This document shows, piece after piece, positions 27,396 to 36,256 of a stretch of DNA of 64,000 nucleotides. A program made the translations under genes and the position numbers. The notes beneath the pieces are model-generated. The model saw only the letters and a list, made by a program, of their open reading frames with translations. It was not told the origin of the DNA and searched no databases. Positions within the stretch are counted from its first letter, which is position 1, and each line of letters opens with the position of its first letter. Source of the stretch: Flavobacteriales bacterium (GTDB lineage Bacteria > Bacteroidota > Bacteroidia > Flavobacteriales_F > PHOS-HE28); the NCBI GenBank assembly GCA_016703105.1, contig JADJCS010000009.1, positions 62,001 through 126,000 on the forward strand, given 5' to 3'.

Positions 27396-28789
27396 GGCGC
27401 GGGTCGACCGATGTTTTCGTCGTTGTTGCGCTGCTGCTCCTGTGCGGGGTGGTGCGTGCCTTGTTCATCGGGCTGAACGAACTCGCCCATGATGAGCCTT
27501 TCACGCTCTACTGGGCGCATCGCCCCTTGGGCGAGCTCTTCGCGCAGCTGCGCACGGAGAACAATCCGCCGCTGCACTTCCTGCTGGTGAAAGTGTGGCT
27601 GCCGATCGCGGGATGGGACGTCACCCTGCTGCGCATGCCCTCCGCGTTGTTCAGTGCGCTTACCGTCTGGCCCCTGTTCCTGCTGGGCCGCGAGCTCGGT
27701 GGAAGGCTGGTCGGTTTCACGGCGGCCTTGCTCTTCACTTGTAGCAGCTACCATCAAGGGTTCGCCCATGAGGTCCGTGCGTACACGTTGTTCGCCTTGC
27801 TGGCCGCTGTGGGCATGTGGCAATTGGCACGGACAGCGCGCAAGGGGATCGCCGCATTGGGGTTGGCTCGCCGCCGCGAACACCGCGATGGTCTATACGC
27901 ACTTCTTCGGCTGGACCATGCTGGGCGTTCAGGCCCTGTGCGTGCTCCTGATCAAGGACCTGCGCACCGCCCGGCGCGGATGGCTGCTGGCGACGGGTGC
28001 CACCTTGCTCGCCTATGCGCCTTATGCCGTGGTCTTCGCACAACGGCTCGCCACCAGCGTTTCGGAAGGCACCTGGCTTACGGCGCCCGAGCCTGAGGAA
28101 CTCTACAACATGATCTGGCGGTGGAGCAATGCGCCGGTGATCGCGATCCTTCTTCTGCTCGTGATCGTGGCCGTGTCCGCACAGCGCCGGGGGCGCACCA
28201 TGTTCTGGGCGATGGGCTTGTGCTGGACCTTGGTGCTGCTGCTGGGCATGTTCGCCGCTTCGTTCATCGCTCCCATGTTCCTGGACCGCTGCCTGATCCA
28301 CGCGAGTCTGGGTTTCTACCTGCTCGCCGCCTACGCCTTGCATCATGCCTTCCCGCAGCGAACACCTGGATTGGTCCTCGCCGGCGCGGCGGTGGTGGCG
28401 ATGGCCTTCACCTTCGAGCCCGACCGCTCCAATGGGTTGCGCCCCAGCCGCGTGCGAGCGGTGGTGGAGGCCATGGGCAAGGGAGCTGTCCCTGTGCTCA
28501 TAGCACCCCCCTGGTACGCCATCACTTATGCGTGGTATCTCGATCCCTCCCTCTTCCGCGATCCCGCACGCCTGGAGCAGGCGCTCGCGGGCCGCGACGT
28601 TCATGCGGTCCGCGATGCGGCGAGCATACCCCACACTTCAGCGAGGCGGATACCGTGATGGTAGTGGATTCCTGGAGCGCTCTCACCGATCCCGAGGGCA
28701 GCATCGATCGAAGGTTGCGCACCACGCACCCATTGGTGGATGAGGTGGAAGCGGACGACCATGTGTTCGTCCGACGGTACCGCCGATAG
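27392..28789 (+). CDS. GT39/ArnT-like membrane glycosyltransferase (two frameshifts)
   Basis: Polytopic GT-C enzyme of about 466 residues that would transfer a sugar from a polyprenyl-phosphate donor on the periplasmic side of the inner membrane. The start at 27392 overlaps the GNAT stop. The first extracytoplasmic loop has the acidic motif NELAHDEPFTLYW, followed by RTENNPPLHFLL and later FAHEVRAYTLFALL, all typical of GT39 relatives. The frame shifts at the GGGG run near 27859-27865 (continuing as GWLAAANTAMVYTHFFGW) and again near 28628-28636 (continuing as HFSEADTVMVVDSW). The two shifts compensate overall. About ten membrane helices precede a short soluble C-terminal domain. Acceptor unknown. 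Confidence 0.8.
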
Positions 28790-28898
28790 CACCGTTCATC
28801 CCATGTCCGCTCCGATCCTGTCCAATAATCAAGGGTCCATGGATCCCTGCGCTGAAATCCCCAACGCGCGCGCACCTTTGCGTCCCTTAATCCCTCCG

Positions 28899-30847
28899 AT
28901 GCATCCCAGAACATCTCTTCTCCCCAGCCTGGCGCTGGGTCTGCTGCTCGCTTCCTGCGGTGGCGCCGACACCACCGTGGCCGAGTCGAAAGCCCCGCTG
29001 ACGCCGCCGCCGGTCATCGACATGGAACTCTTCTTCAAGAACCCCGAGAAGGCCGGCTTCCGCGTTAGCCCGACGGCAACCACTTCAGCTTCCGCGCGCC
29101 CTGGAAGGACCGCATGAACCTCTTCGTGCAGAAGATCGGCGATGCGGCACCGCTCCAAGTGACCTTCGACACCGTGCGCGATATCGGTGGTTATTTCTGG
29201 AAGGGCGATCGCCTTGTCTACAGCCGCGACATCAATGGCGATGAGAACTTCATCATCTTCAGTGCCAGCATCGATGGCAAGGACGCGAAGGCGCTGACCC
29301 CAGAGAAAGGCGTGCGCGCGGGAACGATGGACGACCTGCACAACATCCCCGGGATGGAGCAGAGCATCATGATCCAGATGAACAAGCGCGATCCGCAGTT
29401 CTTCGATCCCTACTTGTGCAACATCGCCACCGGCGAGTTGAAACCGCTCTATGCCAACAAGGAGAACTTCGAAGGCTGGATCACCGACCACACCGGCCTG
29501 ATCCGTATCGCTACGAAGACCGATGGCACCGACCAGGTGTTGTTCCATCGCGCCACGGAAGAGGAGCCGTTCAAGGAGATCCTGCGTACCAGCTTCAAGG
29601 ATAGCTTCGACCCCATGTTCTTCACGTTCGACAACAAGAACGTTTTCGCCAGCAGCAACTTGAACGGGCGCGACAAGAGGGCCATCGTGGAATACGACCT
29701 CGCCGGCAACAAAGAGGTGCGCGAGATCTTCGCCAACAAGGACTACGATGCGAACGGATTGGACTACAGCCGCAAGCGCAAGGTGATCACCACCGCCAGT
29801 TTCACCAGCTGGAAGTCCGAGGAAGTACACCTGGACGAGATCACGAAAGCCCGTCATGAGAAGTTGAAAGCGAAGTTCCCCGCATACGAGGTGTACGTGT
29901 ACGGCGAGAACGACGAGGAGAACAAGTTCATGGTGTGGGTCGGCAATGATCGCATGCCGGGCAAGTACTTTTTCTATGATGAGGCCGCCGATAAGACCGA
30001 GGAAATGGCCACCCTCTATCCCTGGCTGAACGAGAACGACCTGGCCGAGATGAAGCCCATCGAATACAAGACCCGCGATGGCCTCACCGTGCATGGCTAC
30101 CTCACCCTGCCCAAAGGCCGCGAGGCCAAAAACCTACCCACCGTGCTGATGGTGCACGGCGGACCCTGGGCCCGCGACATCTGGGGCTACGACTCCGAAG
30201 CGCAGTTCCTCGCGAACCGAGGTTATGCGGTGTTGCAGGTGAACTTCCGCGGAAGCACCGGCTACGGCCGCGAGTTCTGGATGAAGAGCTTCAAGCAGTG
30301 GGGCCTCACCATGCAGGATGACCTGACCGACGGTGTGCAATGGCTGAAGAAGGAGGGCATCGCCGATAGCACGCGTATCGCCATCTACGGTGGCAGCTAC
30401 GGCGGCTACGCCACGCTCGCCGGCATCACCAAGACCCCGGAACTTTACGCCTGTGCGGTGGACTATGTGGGCGTGAGCAACATGTTCACCTTCATGAAGA
30501 CCGTGCCGCCCTACTGGGAGCCCTTCAAGAAGATGATGTACGAGATGGTGGGCGATCCCCAGGCGGACAGCCTGCTGTTGGCCGCTGCCTCACCGGTGTT
30601 CCATGTGGACAAGATCACGTGCCCGCTCTTCATCGCGCAGGGTGCCACCGACCCCCGCGTGAACAAGGCTGAGAGCGACCAGGTGGTGGAAGCCCTGAAA
30701 GCCCGTGGCGTGGAAGTGCAATACCTGGTGAAGGACAACGAAGGCCACGGTTTCCGCAATCAGGAGAACCGCTTCGAGTTCTACGGCGCCATGGAGAAAT
30801 TCCTCGAAGAGCACATTGGCACAAAGCCTGTCGCAGTGAAGGGCTGA
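28899..30847 (+). CDS. S9 prolyl oligopeptidase-family lipoprotein peptidase (frameshifted near N-terminus)
   Basis: Serine peptidase of the S9 family (acylaminoacyl/oligopeptidase type), about 649 residues. Start ATG 28899 opens a lipoprotein signal (LALGLLLASC, Cys about residue 20), so it should be anchored in the envelope. One base is missing in the CCC near 29069: the frame breaks after FRVSP and resumes as DGNHFSFRAPWKDRMNL. A seven-bladed propeller (VQKIGDAAPLQVTF, FFTFDNKNVFASS) precedes the hydrolase domain with the triad YGGSYGGYATLAG (Ser), QGATDPRVN (Asp) and NEGHGFRNQENR (His). It is likely to digest imported oligopeptides together with the M42 enzyme. A perfect terminator hairpin follows. 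Confidence 0.92.
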
Positions 30848-30868
30848 GGAGAATTGAACATTGCGGTG

Positions 30869-30900
30869 AGCGGCGGCCAATTGGCCGCCGCTCTTTCTTC
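30869..30900 (+). terminator. Strong intrinsic terminator
   Basis: Ten-bp perfect stem AGCGGCGGCC / GGCCGCCGCT with an AATT loop, followed by CTTTCTTC. It lies 21 bp after the S9 lipoprotein stop codon. Confidence 0.85.
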
Positions 30901-31361
30901 CGAATTGTCCAAGTTCGCGATGCTCTCCGACGCGTCGGGGTCGAATCGACCCCTCATTGCGCGGTGGGAAGTTGGGGGAGAACAAGGATACTGATGATCC
31001 CATTACGATCGCTTCGCTTCAACGACGAACGATCGCGAATGTGGTGGACAACCGGTTCAAAACCGGTGCATAACCAAACGTTAAAAAGCTTGCACCGCCA
31101 CTTGTGCAGGGTAATACGTTTGTTTCCACTATGCGCCCGTTCGCTTATCACCTGGAACGATCCGATCGCGCGCCCGCTGCGCCCACGGCCCACGGCCCAC
31201 GGCCCACGGCCCACGGCCCACGGCCCACGGCCCACGGCCCACGGCCCACTGAGGAGGATCGGCCAAGGTCGCGCTTCTTCGTCTTTGAAATTCCCGGTCG
31301 TCTCAGCGTGCCCCGATGCGTGCAGAAGGCCGCATTCCCGTGGACCTAAAAACCTACGGCC
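30901..31361. other. Gene-free interval of about 460 bp
   Basis: I see no convincing gene on either strand. It contains a short arm pair around CGACGCGTCGGGG, a tRNA-like stem-loop (31051-31067, minus) with no other tRNA parts, and the CCCACGG tandem array. A long minus-strand frame across it exists only because the 7-bp repeat and the opposing coding sequence lack stops. Confidence 0.6.
31182..31249. repeat. Heptanucleotide tandem repeat (CCCACGG)9
   Basis: Nine perfect copies of CCCACGG (31182-31244) and a partial tenth. The period is 7 bp, the same unit length as the GTTGTCN hairpin repeats elsewhere, but with unrelated sequence. It lies about 110 bp before the next start codon, so copy-number change could alter promoter spacing. 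Confidence 0.95.
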
Positions 31362-32132
31362 ATGAAAACGCTCTACCTCGCTTACAAAGTGGCGCCTTGG
31401 TTGCTCACCGGGTTTTTCGCAACTTGGCATATGCTCCGGCCAAGCGTGCCACCAGGAAATTCGGTCGCTCACGCCGGCGATATCCATGCCTCCGCGTCTC
31501 CGTGTGAGACTGCTGTAAGCGCACCGAGCGATCCCTACACCTGCCAAAGCGCACCGCCCTCCTGGGTTTGCAGCGACGTGGAGGAGCACAGGCTTGAACG
31601 TCTGGACCACTGGGCTTCCTCGCCAGGGCCGCATGTGTACTTCGGGCACAACCGCAAAGGGGAGCGGCATGAGCTGCTGCAACTGGACGGAGTGCGCATT
31701 CTCACTTGGCAGAACATGGGTGCGGAGTGCTTGCATGAGGAATTGTTATCCGCCAGCGAGGCAGCTCAGGTAGAACCCGATCAACAGCGCGTGCTTGCCC
31801 ACCTGCACGCGAGCTTGGAACTGCCAGCCGAGCCACATGCAGCGAAGGAGTCCGAAGCGACTTACAGCATACGCGCGGCGGCCCTTAGCGATGCCGATAA
31901 TGACATGCGGGAAGGGCTGATGCGAAGAGCGGACAACGCCGCTTACTCCCGTGCGGAATTCGTAGTGCCCAACGGTTCCGTAGAGCCTGCCATTCTGTTC
32001 ACTGACCCGGCGCTGAATAGTCCCTCGATCAACTGGGATTCGCTGGAGCGGGCCTACCAGCGTACAAAGTTGATGGAGCTGGCTCAATTGATCGATAGCC
32101 TAGTGAAGGCCAATGCCACCCCAACACCTTGA
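31362..32132 (+). CDS. Uncharacterised exported protein, Cys-containing
   Basis: A 256-residue ORF of unknown family. The first ~25 residues (MKTLYLAYKVAPWLLTGFFATW) form a possible signal or membrane anchor. The remainder is polar and acidic, with a few cysteines (SPCETA, YTCQSAPPSWVCSD, GAECLHEE) that could form disulfides in the periplasm. The C-terminal third is helical (WDSLERAYQRTKLMELAQLI). Codon use looks coding, and the frame is free of stops while the opposite strand is not convincing. It has no recognisable catalytic motif. The upstream region holds the CCCACGG array; a 239-bp gap follows before the next gene. Confidence 0.5.
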   Translation: MKTLYLAYKVAPWLLTGFFATWHMLRPSVPPGNSVAHAGDIHASASPCETAVSAPSDPYTCQSAPPSWVCSDVEEHRLERLDHWASSPGPHVYFGHNRKGERHELLQLDGVRILTWQNMGAECLHEELLSASEAAQVEPDQQRVLAHLHASLELPAEPHAAKESEATYSIRAAALSDADNDMREGLMRRADNAAYSRAEFVVPNGSVEPAILFTDPALNSPSINWDSLERAYQRTKLMELAQLIDSLVKANATPTP

Positions 32133-32358
32133 AAAAGAAGCCCCCACTGCGCGAACAGCGAGGGCCTCGGTCGCTCATGTCCCACCAACCCACGGTAATA
32201 GGTGAACGAAACAGAGCAGCACAAAAATAGACCGATCCGCAGAAGAGCAAAGGCAACCACACCTGCGGGCGGAAAGAGCACCCGGCCACCATGCGGCCGG
32301 AAGCGGTAGGCAGCTAACCTTCGGGTAAGCTTCGTCTTCCAAGTGCTAAAGGGCTGCC

Positions 32359-32366
32359 AAAGGAGG
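32359..32366 (+). promoter_or_regulatory. Canonical Shine-Dalgarno AAAGGAGG
   Basis: AAAGGAGG ends 5 bp before ATG 32372. Perfect ribosome-binding sites are rare in Bacteroidota, and the other starts in this window lack them, so this one stands out. Confidence 0.7.
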
Positions 32367-32371
32367 ACAAC

Positions 32372-33379
32372 ATGAAAAACATGCTCAACACCCTTCTCTC
32401 TTCCGGCCTGCCCAAGCTCACGTCCTTCGGGGTGCGGGTGGGCCTGTCCATTTCGCTTTTCGCTTTTACCTGCTGTGCCTTTGCACAGATCAACTTGGTG
32501 CCCAACTGGTCCTTTGAGGATACTGCCTTTTGCGCCACCGCCAACAATCCCATCCTGGTCGCTCCACCATGGTTCAGTGCCAACTATGCCACCCCAGATG
32601 TGTATAGCATGGAATTGACCGAACCATGTGCCGTAGCAATGGATACCACTGAATTCATCGGCATCGTTTGTTACCAAGGACCCTTTGATGGGATACGGTT
32701 CGCAGGCGCGTACCAGTGGTTGCAGGATCATGAACTCAAGGAGTACATGGAGGTACAATTGACCTCGCCTTTGGAAGTGGGACACACCTACAAGGTGTCC
32801 ATGGAGATCTCTTTCCCAGAGTGCTACCGTTTTGCGATCGACCGCATAGGCGCCTACTTTTCACAGGACACTGTGTTCGATCCCGATCTGGTCGATATGG
32901 GGGCGTTACCTGTTACGCCGCAAGCGCAGTTCCATGACCCGGGATTTTATACCAACACCACGGATTGGATCCATCTTGTGGACACGATCGTGGCAGATGG
33001 CGGCGAACGGTACATGGTGATCGGTTCCTTTACGGATGAGGCGACCACCAATGTTTTCGCCGTATCGGGGAATATGGCTGAGGCTGCGTACTACTATTTC
33101 GACGCGATCGAAGTGGTCGACATCACCAATCCCGAGAGTATCAGCGAGGGTCTGCTCATTGTCAGCGATCCAACTGGTTTGGGTCTGCTTTGGCCAGGCG
33201 CGCATCGTATAGACCGTGTAGTGCTTTGGGATATGATGGGCCGTGTGGTTATGGAGGAAGACATAGTGGGACAGGAACGTACCACCATTGCGATCCCCCA
33301 AGCTCTGGCCAATGGGACCTATGTGGTGCAGGTATTCAGCGGGCGCCAAGTGGCGAATGCGAGATGGACAAGGATGTAG
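32372..33379 (+). CDS. Secreted protein with jelly-roll-like domain and T9SS-type C-terminus
   Basis: A secreted protein of 335 residues. A long signal peptide ends near CAFAQ (about residue 39). The mature protein begins INLVPNWSFEDTAFC, a pattern seen at the start of carbohydrate-binding-like beta-sandwich domains in Bacteroidota exported proteins (LVPNxSFE). Paired cysteines are present early (FCATANN, ELTEPCAV, GIVCYQG). The final ~80 residues (VVLWDMMGRVVMEEDI, LANGTYVVQVFSG) resemble a T9SS type A sorting domain without the usual PNP loop. GC content appears lower than in its neighbours, and it alone has a strong Shine-Dalgarno. It is followed 29 bp later by the S74/T9SS protein, probably on one transcript. 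Ligand unknown. Confidence 0.78.
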   Translation: MKNMLNTLLSSGLPKLTSFGVRVGLSISLFAFTCCAFAQINLVPNWSFEDTAFCATANNPILVAPPWFSANYATPDVYSMELTEPCAVAMDTTEFIGIVCYQGPFDGIRFAGAYQWLQDHELKEYMEVQLTSPLEVGHTYKVSMEISFPECYRFAIDRIGAYFSQDTVFDPDLVDMGALPVTPQAQFHDPGFYTNTTDWIHLVDTIVADGGERYMVIGSFTDEATTNVFAVSGNMAEAAYYYFDAIEVVDITNPESISEGLLIVSDPTGLGLLWPGAHRIDRVVLWDMMGRVVMEEDIVGQERTTIAIPQALANGTYVVQVFSGRQVANARWTRM

Positions 33380-33408
33380 AAGGGTGTTGGGGCTAAAACC
33401 CTGACACA

Positions 33409-35603
33409 ATGAGAACGTGGATAACAGCATTACTGCTTGGTTCGGGAAGCGTTGCCTTTGCGCAACCAACCGAATGGCTTTTGCTGGGAAATAACGGAAC
33501 AACTGCAGGCACGAACTTTCTGGGTACGGATGATGCCGTGCGGTTGACAGTGCGCACGGATGATAGCTGGCGTTTGCAAGTGAACGAAAGCGAGAGCTAC
33601 AACATTGACGCGTTCAGCCTGATGCCTGCGGATGGTTTCGTAGGCATAAGCCCGGACGATGCGTTCTGGAGCACGGCGCCCTATGGCCCCTTCGGTCGGT
33701 TGCACCTGGCCGAAGGCCGTGAATACAACACGCAGACCATCGGCTACCGGCCTTGGATGCGCAACGGCATCAACTTCACGGGCAACAACGACCAGATGTA
33801 CATCGGGCAGAAGTACACCTACGACGATCCGGAGGATCACACCTCCGGTGAGCTGCTCGACTACACCGATGCGATCATCCAGTGGAGTGACAACCCGGGT
33901 ACTTGGCTGAGCGACCGCATGCGCTTCATCTTCACCTCGGAGTATAGCAGCATGAGCACAACGGGCAATGCTTCGTTGGAAGGCCTGGAGGCGATGCAAC
34001 TGTACCCGCACGATGATGGATCGGAAGTCTTTGTGGGCATTGGCGACTGGTTCGCGGCGGGGGTGAGCCCCAGCGAGAGGTTGGACGTGCTGAACCGCAC
34101 CATAAGGATCCGGAGGTTGGTACCTGACTATGAGGACACCGGTCTGGACTATGACAAAGTGATGGTTACCGATGATGACGGTCGCATACACTGGCGTCCG
34201 ATTTCCACCCTTGATTGCGAGTGGAGCATGAGCGGCAGTTCGCCGAACCATGTTTACACCGCTGTGGGATCCGCGAGCGCAACCTGCCCCGATGAAGTGG
34301 AGAATGTGGGTATTGGCACCGCTTCGCCAGCATATAAGTTGCATGTGGTGGATGACACGCCAGTGAGCAGTACTACGCGGGCCATACATGCTTTGGCCAC
34401 AGGAGGCACCGCAGGGAACACATGCATCGCGGCCGAAGCAGAGGCGGACAACGGCACCGCTTCGACGGCCGTGTGGGCACTTGCCTACAATGGCAGTGCA
34501 ACATGCACGGGCATCTCCGGCGTGGCCAACGTGGAGGCCGGTGAAACCAGCGTGAACATCTATGGCGTTCGCGGGAATACCGAGATCGATGTGGATGCTA
34601 CGGTTACCGAAGCTTTCGGCGTACATGGGCAAGTGTCAACGAGCACAGGTACTATTACGAACGCACGGGGAGTGTATGGCCGAGCCGAAGCGACCGCCAC
34701 CCGGTGCTACGGTGTGGAGGGCACTGGGCGGAACGGAACCACAGTGAACTATGGAGGCCGCTTCGAGGCGACCTCTACCACTGCGGGAACCAACTACGGT
34801 GTTTTCGCATCGGCGAACAGCTCCACCACCGCGAACTGGGCGGGTTGGTTCTCGGGAGATATCAACGTCACAGGGCAAGGGTTCATACCCGGAAACCTAT
34901 GGACCCCCAGCGATGCCATGTTTAAGACGAACGTGGAGCCGTTGATCAATGCCGTAGATGTGATCGCCCAGTTGGATGCCCACACGTACGATTATCTTGA
35001 AGCCGATTTTCCTATGATGGACCTTCCTTCAGGCAATCAAGGTGGCCTGATCGCTCAGGAACTCGAGTTGGTACTACCCAGCTTGGTTACAGAAACCACG
35101 TTCCCTGCGCAGTACGATGATCAAGGCAATCAAACCTCCTGCCGGAAACGGTGAAAGGGGTGAGCTACACTGGCCTGATTCCATATCTGATCGGCGCAAT
35201 TCAGGAGCAACAGCAACAGATCGCAGGCTGATGCAAGCAAGACCTTGCCGCCTGCTGCGAAGGCCGCGCTATGTTGCAAGGCTCGGGTGGTGGCAACACC
35301 GACGGTCAGAGCACGAATGAACTGCGCGCAAGCGATGCCACCGACCAGCGCCTCACCATCACACCGAACCCTTTCAGTGAGGGCGCAGTGATCGGTTACA
35401 ACCTGCCGAAAGCCGGCATGGTGAGCCTGCAGGTGAGCGATGCGAGCGGCAAGTCGCTGTTCAACCTCTTCGAGGGCCAGCAGATGGAAGGCACGCAGCG
35501 CTACGATTGGAACACCAGCTTCCTGGCACCGGGTGTGTACCATGTTACCCTGTTGGTGGATGGTGCGCCCTTGGTGAAGAAGGCGGTCAAGGTGGCGCGG
35601 TAA
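33409..35603 (+). CDS. Secreted tail-fibre-like protein: S74 chaperone domain plus T9SS domain (frame-disrupted)
   Basis: Signal peptide LLLGSGSVAFAQ, then a glycine/threonine-rich beta region containing LGNNGTTAGTNFLGTDD, a motif shared with the protein at 45530. Residues ~501-605 form a peptidase S74 (intramolecular chaperone) domain: SDAMFKTNVEPL, HTYDYLEADFP, GGLIAQELELVLPSLV. The frame shifts near 35137-35141 (resuming as LPETVKGVSYTGLIPYLIGAIQ), and an in-frame TGA at 35229 follows QQQQIAG. The downstream open frame continues LAACCEGRAMLQGSGG and a T9SS type A domain (LTITPNPFSEGAVIGYNLP ... APGVYHVTLLV) to 35603. I treat all of this as one gene. A trimeric, self-cleaving surface fibre exported by T9SS is inferred. 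A terminator follows. Confidence 0.75.
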
Positions 35604-35625
35604 GTAGAAGCGATCGAACGAGAAG

Positions 35626-35658
35626 AGCCCTGGACACTTTGGTCCGGGGCTTTTTCTT
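35626..35658 (+). terminator. Intrinsic terminator
   Basis: Stem AGCCCTGGAC / GTCCGGGGCT, one mismatch, followed by TTTTTCTTT. It ends about 8 bp before the next start codon; the T tract plus TTTG may double as part of the DinB gene's -7 region. Confidence 0.85.
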
Positions 35659-35665
35659 TGCACGT

Positions 35666-36118
35666 ATGGATCACACCCTCCTCATCACCGAAGCCATCCG
35701 CCACCTGGAGGAAGGCCGCAAGCGCATCCACCGCTGCGCAGGCCTGCTGGGTGAAGAAGGCTTGTGGCATCGCCCGAACGCGCAGGTGGTGAGTCCCGGC
35801 AACTTGGTCCTGCACCTCTGTGGCAACGTGGGCCAATGGATCATTTCCACTTTGGGCAAGCGGCCGGACCATCGGCAGCGGCAGCAGGAATTCGATGAGT
35901 CGGGGCCGATCCCCACGCCCGAGTTGCTCGCGAAACTTGATGGCACGATCAGCGAAGCCGTGGCAGTATTGGAAAATTTGAACGCTGCGGATCTTGAAGC
36001 GATCTGGGACGTGCAGATCTACAAGGAAACGGGTGTGGCGCATGTGGGGCAGATCACCCTGCACACCAAGTTGTTCCAGGGCGTGGACACCGGCTATTAC
36101 TCCGGGCAGGATCTGTGA
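35666..36118 (+). CDS. DinB-superfamily protein
   Basis: Cytosolic four-helix-bundle protein of the DinB/YfiT-like superfamily, 150 residues. ATG 35666 is chosen because the upstream in-frame sequence overlaps the terminator and the previous gene. The helices contain the family's metal-ligand histidines: the first near NLVLHLCGNVGQW, the later pair in VAHVGQITLHTKLF. The opening HTLLITEAIRHLEEGRKRI and closing LFQGVDTGYY fit the usual length. These enzymes are often thiol (bacillithiol or similar) S-transferases or of unknown function, so no reaction is assigned. It stands alone between two large surface-protein genes. Confidence 0.8.
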   Translation: MDHTLLITEAIRHLEEGRKRIHRCAGLLGEEGLWHRPNAQVVSPGNLVLHLCGNVGQWIISTLGKRPDHRQRQQEFDESGPIPTPELLAKLDGTISEAVAVLENLNAADLEAIWDVQIYKETGVAHVGQITLHTKLFQGVDTGYYSGQDL

Positions 36119-36240
36119 CGGCACCTTCAGGCGACGTTTTACCCGCACGTTACGTCACCCCTTGGCAAAGGGGTGTTGAGGGTTCCTAGAGTGGAGAGAA
36201 CCTTTTGCGGTTCAGCGTGTTGACCTGCCTAACGATCCGT

Positions 36241-36248
36241 TAACTTTC
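36241..36248 (+). promoter_or_regulatory. Promoter: TTG at 36220-36222 and -7 element TAACTTTC
   Basis: TAACTTTC is 8 bp before ATG 36257. A TTG triplet 18 bp upstream of it (GTGTTGACC context) fits the Bacteroidota -33/-7 layout. The same octamer precedes the gene at 45530. Confidence 0.5.
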
Positions 36249-36256
36249 CGCTCTTC

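Noticed and set aside
31051..31067. Anticodon-arm-like stem-loop on the minus strand (ACCGG, TTTTGAA loop, CCGGT)
   Set aside because: It fits a tRNA-Gln(TTG) anticodon arm, but no acceptor stem, D-arm or T-arm with proper pairing surrounds it.
31182..31249. CRISPR-like repeat array
   Set aside because: Units are 7 bp and contiguous, without spacers; no cas genes are present.
30954..31736. A 260-codon minus-strand frame with a repeated Ala-Val-Gly-Arg-Gly-Pro-Trp stretch
   Set aside because: The repeat is only the translation of the CCCACGG array, and the rest is antisense to a better plus-strand gene; no start signal or protein-like composition.
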